From NCBI GenBank assembly GCA_014706295.1, contig JACSVZ010000002.1, forward strand, positions 128,163,431 to 128,227,430: a DNA stretch of 64,000 bases, in the 5' to 3' direction. Shown in pieces: positions 37,686 through 48,515 of the stretch (position 1 is the stretch's first letter; each line of letters begins with the position of its first letter). The DNA is from Lycocorax pyrrhopterus obiensis (taxonomy: Eukaryota; Chordata; Aves; Passeriformes; Paradisaeidae). Position numbers and translations under genes: made by a program. The notes under the pieces were generated by a model, which was not told the DNA's origin, made no database searches, and saw only the letters and a program-made list of their open reading frames with translations.

Positions 37686-40600
37686 ATGTGCTCACAGAGT
37701 CTTGCTCAACACATCATGCATAATGGCGTGTATTTGTCCTTCATACAGGCAACAAACATGGGCTAGCCTGGGAGCAGCTGGAGACAGCCCTTCGGAGACC
37801 ACACCCCCAGGCACACCCACAAGTAAATTTAATATTGCCATGGCATGAAGTGGGTCAGTGCATTACCAGACAGGCTGTTGCAAAACACAACACTTGGTTG
37901 TTCCACTGTGGACAGGGAGCAGACATCCTGGTGGGTGGTGGCCCTTCGGTGACATATTCACACATCTGCAACTGCAGACTGCCTTCTGCTCTGCAGAGAC
38001 TTCTGGCGTGCCCAGCTGTACACTGTACATTCAGGATCTGCTGAGAATCAGCCCTAAACCAAACCAACCTCTAAATTCCCTTCATTTCTGACCAGAGTTG
38101 GATTTGGACACCAGCCTCATGACAATTCAGAAAATCTAGGCTCTGTGTCCCCTGTGGCTTCTGCTCATCCTGTCACATGCATTCATGACTTGGTTTTGCC
38201 TCCAGGGTATTGCTTGCTCAGGTCTTCTGCAGAGAGACCAGCCCTGTCAGTACTAAAACTGCCTGGAAGGCTGATTCAGCAGCAGGGAGCACATCAGCTG
38301 CACTGGCCCTGCAGGGACTCCGGACTCCCAGAGCAGGCAATACCACTGGCAGAAGTGTGTCATGATGGCGTAACCACAAACTGACTCCTGCCTTCTCCAA
38401 AACAAGCTGCCCTGCCAGAGACGCTGCACCCGTCTCTGTGCCAGCCACAATGAATCAAGCAACTATCTGCATGGGCTTTTTTCTTCTCTTTAATGCAGCT
38501 GCCATATATCCAAAAAACAAGTCATTAGGAACATAGCAGTATTAGTCAAATCAATTTTGTTTATCAGAGGGATGAAAGGCAGTGATACAGTTCACAAGTA
38601 AGGAGTGTCAGTGGGTGGGAGTATTACGCAGTTTTTCAAGCCCTCTTCTTCCATGTGAGCAAATTTTCATTCTTGCAGAGACCTCCTGCATAATTGCTGT
38701 TGAAGGTCACACAAGATTTGTTTTTCCCAAGCTCCCAGGTAGAGTGAACTGGCCAAAGGCTTGGGATTCAGATGACGAGGAAGTGCTGCTCCTCCAGGCC
38801 ATGGCACTGCTGTGGATTCGAGGCTCTGGAAGAAGAGCCTGCTCTGCTTGCTGGTTGCTTTCTTCGTTTCAGTACCATCTATTCAGCCTTCCACATCACT
38901 GATTATTCCTCCACTGGGACATAGATGGCCCAAAGCTTTTTTCACTGTGCTTTCCAAAGAGGAACAACAGTGTCTTTCCCAAAATACTTTATAACAGTTC
39001 CACCTCCAAGGACAGCTGTGATATCTGCCTCCAAATAACTAAGACTAGCACAAAGTAGAGGTTGTTACAGACTATCCTCTTTTTCCTCCTCATTAGCCTG
39101 CCAACTTCATCTCTCAGTCCACGCTAAGGTCAAGGAACACCTTGTGAGAGGACCAACATAATACAAAATCTCTCACAGAGTCTCTGTGTTCCTCAAGACT
39201 TCTGAGATACGTGAGAACTTGACAGAGCGCGAATATGTTGCTGGTGGATCTGTTTTTGATATTTGGCTGTAATAGTGGGGTATCTATAAAAGCTATAATT
39301 TAACGAACTGAGAGCTTTATTTCCTCAGCTCTCTAAACTGGGGCAGTTAGGTAGCCTGGTGTTTTGTAATCCTGTTTTACTTAATTAAAGTATTCCTGTT
39401 GGCTGGGTGGAAAGATGTGTTACCCTGTGACTACCACATGATGAAAGGAGACATCAGTAGTATACATGACTCCTTCCTCAGACTCCATCAGAGCTAGGGC
39501 CTTTGTAGTTCCTCTGGAAGAGAATTAGCATATTTCTTATTGAAATGTTTTTCAGGTTTGGGATTTGGGGTTTTTTGGGGGGGCGTGTGTTGTTTTTTCT
39601 CTCATATCCAGCCGCATCAACTTCCTCATTACAAAAATTAAATTGTTTAGTTATCTGTAATGTGCGTAGACTTCTGTGAAGCTTTACAAAGGAACTTTTG
39701 CTGTTAGGCTAGGAATGGTTTATTGTAGCACCTGCAGTTCCTGTAATCCTGAGTTGTTAATGAACTGAACAACTTTTCCTCCTTAGCATAAGAAACACTT
39801 CTCATGATCTTACTCATGAAAAGATTGCATTGGGGTCCTCTCCTAAGTTTTCTTGGGTTTCTGCCATTGGAGGAGGGAGTCCATAAGCAGCAGCATCTGG
39901 CAGAACATCTGCATCAAGTCCCTGCTGACATCCCGAGATCTGTCTGCCCAGGCTCACTCCTCCCTTCATACAGAACTTGACACATTGTGTACCCCACTGC
40001 CAGACAACCTCAGCAAATACTTTTCTCTCCAAGGGAGGCTGTGTCAGTTTTTCAGTGTGCTCATCCTGTGTTACCTCATTGCTCACCTGATGGAAGATTG
40101 CTCAGACTCTTTTCAAACTGCTTAGGCTCTCTGGAAGGAACCTGATGAGGAGCCTTGATCTGAGCAAGCTGGAAAGCCTGATCTAGGTGTGAACATCAAA
40201 TCCAGCCTTCTCCAGACCAAGGACCAAGGAGTTTTAATTCTTTACAAATGACAGGAGAACTAAGTAACTAAGATAAATGTCAATGAGGGGATGTGACAAA
40301 TCTCTTCCTCAAGGCTTTGCAGGGAAGCAGCAAGGAAGTGCTGAAGGTCCCCAAGCCAGCTCCATAGCTGTTTGGTTGAAAGTCAGTCATATTTTTTTTC
40401 CATTATTCTACATCAGTTTGAGTTACACACTATTGCAAATACCCTTTGGTAGACCCTTTCAAAGCAATTGAGTAATTCAGTGTTTAACAAGAATACTTTA
40501 ATTTTCTTGTTTAAGTTCTGGGAAATACAAGATCATTTTTCATTCTGAGCTGGCAATGACGATCCTCAAACTAGTGGTGGAATAGGGGGAATAATAGCTT

Positions 40601-43600
40601 TGTGGAAATTATTCTAGAGATCTGTACTGTAAGGAATGGTGGATCAAGGAAATCTTCCTTTCTGTATTTGTATTATCTTTTAAACTGAACATGTTTTATG
40701 CCTACGCACAACTCTTGTGCCGCAGGAATGATTCGTGTTTCCAAATGCCCTTGCTCATGGGGAACATTTTTTCTTTTGTCTATCTGTAAAGACGTATAAA
40801 ACAGAATCTATATTTTCTGTAGATAGGAATTAATTTAGTAAGAGACATCTCTTCTGTGTATAGGAGCCTAATATAGTGTAGAAGAAACACTTGGCACTGT
40901 GGGTTTGAGGGTGCTACATTCACAAGCAAAGTGGGCTGTCTCAGATGTGCTGCCTCTCTATCACCCCATAACTCTTGACATAGCCCAGTCGATGCAGTGT
41001 GTACATGAGCTTGAATAATGCATGGGAACAGCCTCTCGAGCATTTATTTTAGTCCTTTCATTTGTTCTTCAGGCATTTCCCACTCCATCCTGATATCAAC
41101 TTGCAAATTTCTTAATACAGAAGGTAAAACCCACTGACAAGGAAGAATTTCAAAACCATTGCTCTTGTTAGAGTCATGTATCTGATATTTCTGTGGAGAA
41201 TTTACCAAATTTCATCATTGCTGTCTTCAGAAAAAGTCATACATATTACAAGTAATTCTTATTTTGAGGTAACCCTTAACGAAAGGGATGTAATTATCAT
41301 TCTGTAACATTTCAGATGAGAAACTATATTTGACCAAACCGTATTACTGACAAATAAAGGCCACTCTTCTATTAATTAAAGGCAGCTGATGATCAGTTTA
41401 TGAGAAAATAAAAAATTCAGATGCATTCTCATGAATAACACAGCCATGTTTATAACTTGTCTTATTTTAATGAGAACTCAGAAGTCTCCATGTATAAGTG
41501 CAAGGACCGCCAAATATAATTCACAAGAACAGGCTGCTCTTCAAAATAAAAATCTATATAGTGTACTGGGAGAATGCCTCCACATATATTGCCTAACTTT
41601 AAACTAATTTGCGGCTTTGGTAATAGTCTCTTTTCTGTTTAGTGTATCCTGTTATTACTGGAGCAGCAGAGATAGAGTGGAACAAAGGCAGAGTGCTGCC
41701 TGAGAAGGGCAGTTCAAGAAAGGCTATGATTAATGAACAGATAAACATAAACATGGTCACCTGCAGTCATGAGCTCTTTAGGGCAGTGAAAACCCATGAT
41801 ACTGTTGTTAAAACAGCCCTGCCTTAAGTAGACAAGCATAGTACCTTAGCTCATTTAAGCTGAAGTCATCAAAAGGGAAGTAGGCAAAAACCCTGAGTTT
41901 CACCATGCTTGCGGCTCTAAAATTTCCTCAGGCAGGAAAGGCTAAATAAAGCTGCCCTGAATTCACAATTTGCTGTCCTCACCAAAACAGAAAACATTTT
42001 ACTACATTACGCAGTAATAGCGACTTGAGGCCTCTTCAGCTTCAGCCAGGTGAGAGCAGGGGAGATGGCAGGTCACTCCCCAGCCACTCCTTGCAAAAGG
42101 ATAAGGCAGCAGGCCTCATACTACCCAAGAGCAGTAGGCATGAGTGTGGCATTCTTTGACTGGATAGGAGTACCATAGACATTAAGCAAAAAAACTATGC
42201 AGAAGAGTTTCAAAAGAACAACAAAAGACAATTTTTCTGGCACCTTCCTGAGAACCTAATAAATAAAAGTGAAAAGGCTGAATGTCTCAGCTTCTATTTA
42301 CTTGTGGTAACAAATCAGACACCAGTAATGGTAGGACACTCACCCTGTAGGTTAAGCTCTGCTCTGTTCTTTTTGTAGCCTGTCCAAAGCAATCCAAGAC
42401 TGCAGTCCTACTCTAAACACCAGCAGCTCCCCACTGAGCAGGAGAGATGCTTTAGGAGTGCAGAATCAGCAAACGGGCTCCCCTGCCATTTCCCTCCACA
42501 CCCCTCCACTCTGCTAATAGTATCACAGGAGAAGGTGCCTCTAGAGAAATGTGGATGTTGCCAGTATCAGAACATTTACATTTAACTCTGTAACAGACAC
42601 ACAAAGCTACTCTAGCTTGGCATAATGTGACTTTCTTTACATGTGAAGGCAGCAGCAACTACTCTGACTTATGCTTTGTGTAAATCCCCAGAGTCTGCTT
42701 CTCTCTTACTTAAACAAATGACCCACTGGTCCAAGAAGAAGCTGCTTTGCTCCTGACACCTTTATCTCCTTGTGGTCCTTTTATCGTCCTGTGAAAAAGA
42801 AGTAGTTGTGGTAGCTCTGATTTGATATCAGACTTATCTCTTCTTGAGCAACATGGTGAGTTGTGAGGTGGTTGGCTCCTGGAAGAACTGGCCATTTTGC
42901 TTCAATTTTCTCCCAGTCTTGTTTAGAGGAAGTGCGACAGAATAATGACATCTGTTTGCCACCAAACTGCAAACTCCATACTCACCTCCTGTGGCTGCAC
43001 TATTTTAAATTCCTACAGTATCTCTGTGAAATGGCAAAACGAGTACTAAAGATCTTTATGTTGCTCAGCTTTTCCATGGTTCAGCAAAACAAAGCTCTTT
43101 GTAGCTCACATTTGTAACTGATGTTGATGCCTGAGATGTGGACACACACCTTTTAGGGAGAGTTTGGGCAAGGCATGAACTGTGGTCCAGGGTGGACAGC
43201 TTTTATATGCTGTTTGTAGCTGTGGAGAATAAGACAACAGAATCAAGCCTATTGATTGACTAGTCAGGTATTTATTTGTGGTTTTAACATGCAAAACCAG
43301 TAAAACAATCACAGAAGTTAGAAAAAATGTAGCACTGAAAAAAGTATTCATGCAGAATGAGTATTGTACTTGAACTATCCTCCACAATCATCAGTTAGTC
43401 TGTCCCAATATTTATAGTTCATCATTACAACTGCCAAAACTGGCAACCACCAGGATTGTTGTCTCAATTAAGGACAGTAAACAGATTGTCCCATTTTTTT
43501 AATGAAAAAATCTAAAATGTAATACTTCACAGTTTAACATGTTTATTCATTTAAGCGAGCTAAAAAATAGTGGTGTGACATCTGCTTGAGAGACACTGGT

Positions 43601-44780
43601 ACCTAACATTTTGGCTGTCTCCCCACTAATTTGATTGTGATTAAGGGGGGATAAAAGGATGAGTAGAGGATTCTGTCAATTAAATGAATTGATGAACTGC
43701 AAAAAAATATTTTTTCACTCTTGGAAATGTGTAGAAAGAAACACGTCTACAAAAATGCATTACAGCAAACTAAGAGGATGATGGAGAAAAGTACTGCAAA
43801 ATATCTCCGCTGGCTCTTTCAGGGAAAAATATTGTAAGCATAAGATCACAGACAATCTTTGCCAATTTATTCATCTCATGGCTTCACTTCCTAAAGTGCA
43901 GATATAATCCACTGTAAAATCTTTTAGGATGCAGTTCCAACATCACATTTCTGCTGTCTTATTGATGTGCCATATTGTTATTTTCTTAGTCATAAGCACT
44001 ACTAATTACTATGCTACTGTAAGTAGAACTTGAAATGCAATCAAGATCTGTAGTATCTTTTTGTTGGCACTCTAACTTGTCTACTCTGCTTTTCAAGTAC
44101 AGTTCTCTACAGAGAACCATCCCGAATGCATTTGACCTCACCAACTGGCTCAGTTGTGCCTTACAGGCACAATCCTTTATCAGTCATCACTCTACTGGGA
44201 GCTGCTAGCAACATTTTCCTTCTTGAAATGGCAGTATTCAAAACTTGGCCCTAAGTCAGAAGATAAGCCTCTTCCATGGTAGCAATTTTCATGGAAGAGG
44301 TATGAACAGTTTTGTAGGGCTTTAACTGTGCTTTCCTTTAGTAGGGTTGTTCAAAACCTATGTTTTCAAACACAACTTTTAGGTCAGCTGCTCTAGAGGA
44401 CCTAAGTAAACAGATAACTTTGCTTGTGTTGTAGCTATCTGCAGTTATGTGTTGCAGCACAATCTCCCAGTCTACATGTCATCCCTGCTACAGCTGGTCT
44501 GATGCATGGAAGGAGCTATTTCTGATTCTGATCTCATGATGTCTATATGGTATGCAACAGTGAACTTTAACTAAAGCATTCTTCAAGAAAAGTTTAAATG
44601 TATCTCTAGGGTCTATTAGGGAAATGCTTAACGTGCCTCCTAAGCTTCCAGTAAATTAGAGCTTCCAGTAAAAGTAGAGCTAGAGCCTTTCCTTGGCAAT
44701 GTTCACTAGAAGCACTAATAAAAATCGTAGACTGAGGCTTCTGTCCTGAGATGGTCTACATGCTGGTTCTTCTTTTGTAG
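37686..44780. other. Intergenic DNA, no gene seen
   Basis: Frames such as 38582-38902 plus and 39853-40125 plus have no recognisable domains, and opposite-strand frames of similar size overlap them, as expected of chance. No RNA gene was recognised. Confidence 0.6.
44644..44678. repeat. Tandem duplication, 17/18-bp unit x2
   Basis: GCTTCCAGTAAATTAGA is followed directly by GCTTCCAGTAAAAGTAGA. It lies about 100 bp upstream of the exon-like segment at 44781. Confidence 0.8.
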
Positions 44781-45008
44781 GATCAAAGGGAAAAGAAAAA
44801 TGACCTAGGAAGATGTACTGAGCAAAATCACCGCTGGAAGACTGTTATGCCTTCCGAGCCAGAGATTCTTCCAGACAAGACATCTGCTCCCACCCACAGC
44901 ACAAGGACTCAGTATAGGCATCGCCTCCACAACCTCTGCTAGAAAGAAATTCAGTTCACTCCAGGAGCAGAGGGCAACAACACTATTGATGTCTACCTTT
45001 TCCTACAG
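44781..45008 (+). other. Exon-like segment with acceptor, donor and 53-codon open frame
   Basis: The stretch is preceded by a pyrimidine tract ending ttcttcttttgtag (acceptor AG at 44779-44780) and followed by a strong donor context CAG|GTAAAT (GT at 45009-45010), giving a 228-bp putative exon. In frame from the first base it is open for 53 codons (starting DQREKKNDLGRCTEQNHRWK, ending RLHNLC) and stops at TAG 44940-44942; the other two frames stop within nine codons. I do not recognise the peptide. It could be a terminal-type coding exon, a lncRNA exon or a chance coincidence of splice-like signals. It is on the strand opposite to TRIQK. Confidence 0.22.
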
Positions 45009-45719
45009 GTAAATATCTTTGCAAAAACTCATTAAGCCAGGTTTGCCATGTAAATGATTTGATCAGCAATCCTTATTTGAAACAAGCATATAGAACTATT
45101 TATTTTATAATAAAAAAAGTCTTGTAAGACTGAAGTGATAGAGCTGCATAGATCAACTGCAGAAAGAGATCTGATGTATTAGTATTGGGTAGGATGCCAA
45201 ACGAAGTTCTCTTCATTGTCCTTTAGGTATTCATAGGCCACACTTAATTTTAATATGAGCTTAGGGGCTAGAACTGCCTACAATAATCCAGATAGCCTAA
45301 AACTGACATCAGTGCTCACTTTTTAACATTGTGCTGTTTAGATTGCTTTAATGTCCTTTCAAATGCATACATAATTCAATGTGTTCAACATTAATAAGAG
45401 AACCAAAATAGAAAAAAACCCATTTATTAATAAAATAGACACTGAGCAACTCATACAAAGATAGATGGTCCAAAATCCAAAAGGCATATGTCAATCTCAG
45501 ATATAATTAAGGGCAAAATAAGCCACATGTCCCAGTAGGAATTATTGTACTGATAAGAGAGGAAGTGTATTTGCTGCAATATTGACCATGTATTCCTATG
45601 TACACTGAACAGAAGTCTACCCAGTCTAAGCAAAAAGAAATTTTCCTCTTACATGAGACTATCCTTCTAGTACCTGAAGGGAGCCTAGAAGAAAGATGGA
45701 CATATTACAAGAGCATGTA

Positions 45720-45999
45720 GTGACAGCACAAAAGGCAAATGATTCATACTAAGAGAGAGTAAATTTAGATTAGTCATTAAGAAAAAATTCTTTATTCTGA
45801 GGGTGGTGAGGCACTGGAACAGGTTGCCCAGGGATGCTGTGGATGTGCCATCCCTGGAGGCGTCTGAGGCCAGGCTGGACAGAGCTTTGAGCAGACTAGT
45901 CTAGTAGAAGGTGTCTCTGCCCATGGCAGGGGTTTTAGAAAGAGATGATCTTTCAGGTCCATTCTAACCCAAACCATTCAACGAATTCATGATTCTATG
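45720..45999 (+). mobile_element. 5'-truncated CR1 LINE 3' end
   Basis: A second plus-strand CR1 copy. It starts in the degraded GACAGGACAAGAGGCAATGG-like segment, passes attctttattctgagggtgg and ggaacaggttgcccaggg, and ends with ccaaaccattcaacg and tgattctatga. It is more diverged than the copy at 37405-37685 and carries a small insertion near its end. It lies about 2 kb past the proposed TRIQK polyadenylation site. Confidence 0.92.
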
Positions 46000-47949
46000 A
46001 TCTTTCATGCAAATGAAAAGACCTAATTCAAACAAAGCCAGTAGACAAACTGCAAACTGCGGGCAACATGGACTCATAAGCCACACATCAGGAAAGCTGA
46101 CAGAATCACACATATACGCACTTCAGATTTGTCTGATTCATAGTTATGGGAAATGGAATAATCCTGTTCTAGGAACTTCATGTTCACAAATTTGATAGTA
46201 AGAATTGCTTGCTTTTTAACACAACCAATTGAGAGAGCAGGTTATGAGATAACCTGCATGAAGGGAGTAACTACACATCTTTCTCAGACCGCACACGACC
46301 CAGAGAGCTATATGCTGACATAAGAAAGCAATCCTCCCAGCATGTTATAGAACGTGAAAATTACTAATGCAAAGTAACAGAAGAGGTCTGCAGCTTCCGT
46401 GACATGTGGCTGGGCACTGGTGAAGTGAAAGGCATGTCACATCCAAGGAGACAGCTTGTGATATGCTTTTCCCTCCACTGGAAGTTGGGCTATGTGTCAG
46501 ATAATGCTTCACCATAAATTCAACATGTTGCAAGATGTTTGGTCATGTGTGCAACTAGCACCGGACTATAAGTCATATGCATGCATAAATGTTAGGATTT
46601 TTAACAGTCATAATTAGAAAATGAGATGTATTTGCATATATATGTTTCTCTTTCATAGATTTTTCGGAAGACTGTTGTACTCTGAATTTCTAGAGGCGAT
46701 GTTTTGCATTGCATAAAGTGAATGAAGACTATGACACATATGAAGTGGATCCTTAGAGACTCATAATGTATATGGTCATAGTTACTGTATGTTTTAAAAA
46801 TTAACTGTATTGATCCAAGTTTCTTAAGTGGTGATAATGGTACTGTGTCAATTTAAAAGAAATATATTTTCCATTATAATATTTTCTGTGATTTGTATCC
46901 CTTTGTCTTCAAAATCACTATAAGAAATCTTAGGTATCTCAAGAACAAGATAGTAAACACCTCAGCTGCAATTAAACCTAACATTCACCTCTGAAACTGA
47001 TATCAAAGGCAAAGCCAAGCTAGTTCACTAACTCCAGAATTATGAAAACTTTTCTGGAAGTCAGTCTGCCTAAACTTCCTTGCCACATTCAGCACCAATG
47101 GCTCTGCGTGTTTCTTGATATCAAACTGAATTGGAACTGAATCTCAGAGAGACTGACCACATTTTTAAGAGGATCAAAACTGAATCTACATCCACAAGCT
47201 CAGTTATATACCAAACTCAAAGGAGAACAGGATAAAGCCAGAATTTTAAAGCTCCCTGCAGCTGCTCTGACACACCAAATTATTCAAGTGGCTTCTGGCT
47301 ATCAAAAGGAAAAAAAAATGCTATCTACAGTGCCTAATTTGAAAGGTACTTTGCAAGTACTGAAGGACGTAATGGAGCCAAGATTTACCAATTATTAGTA
47401 CATCGAAGAAAAAGTGTTTTCTTATTACTTACAATCTCTCACATTAGTTTGATGATTAAAATGACTGTATAGCTGGGAAGAAGTGTTTTTATACAACATG
47501 CCCCTAACAGGTAGAGCAAATTGATACCAAAAGCATCAGGAAGAGCATAATTAAAATACAATTTTGACTTTATATTAATAGTAGACCAATACACTAATTA
47601 AAACCAACATTGACTAAACTTTCTATTTACACTAGTTCAGACAGCACAGGAGGCAAAGAACTGTGTTTCAGAAGCATATGCGAATGTTAGAGCTTCTGTC
47701 ATCCAGGTGCCATTTCTAACAGAACACATGTGTGCTGAACAGTTGGCAAAAGAATGAAAAAGATTACTGCAGATATATGGGCACACAGAATCTGGAATGA
47801 CAGAAAATTAAGTCCATATAGAAGGTGACAGACTGCTTGTAAGAAGGTATTTTTTTCCTACAATTTCTTCCATCTTCACGCATGTGCATGCATGCACAAG
47901 AAAGATTAAAAGGGAGAGAAAGGATGAGGAGTTTTTGATATATTTTAAA

Positions 47950-48401
47950 CACAAATGAAGAAAAGCCTCTTTATTTGGTATTTCTGCTTTCTTTTGGGAA
48001 AGGAAAAGGAAGCTAATTTGGTTATTAGGAAGCTCTGATTCCTAAATTCGGTCAAGGCAGACACTCCTCCTGTGAAGTCAGCATCAATACCCATGATAAT
48101 AGTAGCACCTGTCTTTTGACATCAAAGTTCTCTGCCTGAGACAAAAAATAATGTAAACAATAAACTTCATCTATTGTACTGTTGCTCCTGGCTTTGCTGT
48201 TAAACAAAAACACTTGGCCAGGCATAAGTGTTCTTAATTTGGAGACCTGGAATGTAAGTGACCGACGTATTGCAAAACTTTCTTATGAATTTGGACTGCA
48301 AGAAATGGCATCGCTTACTGTCTTACAGTAAAGGGGACTGTGTGTTCCTAAGTAGTCTTGTTGAAGCTGAAGAAATCATGATGATAGATTCATTACATCT
48401 G
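47950..48401 (-). other. TRIQK: Probable 3' UTR of TRIQK
   Basis: This is the minus-strand sequence immediately after the TRIQK stop codon, running to the first canonical AATAAA plus about 20 bases. No splice site or coding signal is evident in it. The end is inferred only from the polyadenylation hexamer; further hexamers exist at lower coordinates, so longer UTR forms are possible. Confidence 0.5.
47970..47975 (-). terminator. Candidate polyadenylation signal of TRIQK (AATAAA)
   Basis: Plus-strand TTTATT reads AATAAA on the TRIQK strand, about 430 bases after the stop. A short GU-rich stretch (TTTGTGTTT) lies about 15-20 bases further on, as expected around a cleavage site. It is the first canonical hexamer met downstream of the stop. 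Confidence 0.45.
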
Positions 48402-48515
48402 CTAGTTTTCATCTGGATCCAGATCAAGGTCAACTTCATTGGAAACATTAAGATAAAAAAAAGCATAGAAAGCCAACAAAAATACCAGTATAGCTGCAAG
48501 GACAAGGGCAACTTC
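48402..48515 (-). CDS. TRIQK: TRIQK, last coding exon (residues 50-86 and stop)
   Basis: This is the last coding exon of TRIQK, a small ER membrane protein found across vertebrates. Read on the minus strand, a pyrimidine-rich acceptor (tttgtttctacag) ends at 48516. It is followed by 37 codons and a TAG at 48404-48402. The peptide begins EVALVLAAILVFLLAFYAFF, a single hydrophobic membrane segment of about 20 residues, and ends in a short acidic tail (DLDLDPDEN). From memory, human TRIQK has a very similar segment (EVGLVLAAIL...LLAFYAFFYL) and an acidic Asp-rich end. The exon is in phase 0 with the exon at 58476-58561, and the two give the family's usual 86-residue length. The reading frame crosses a run of eight T (plus-strand A8 at 48455-48462). 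The 62-codon frame seen here in another register is a shadow. N72-V-S is a glycosylation sequon but sits at the membrane edge, so use is unlikely. Identification is confident; the biochemical role of TRIQK is poorly defined. Confidence 0.93.
   Translation of the reverse strand, partial: EVALVLAAILVFLLAFYAFFYLNVSNEVDLDLDPDEN

Noticed and set aside
48323..48511. 62-codon minus frame with a hydrophobic stretch
   Set aside because: It is the TRIQK last exon read in the wrong register; the splice-phased frame gives the conserved protein.
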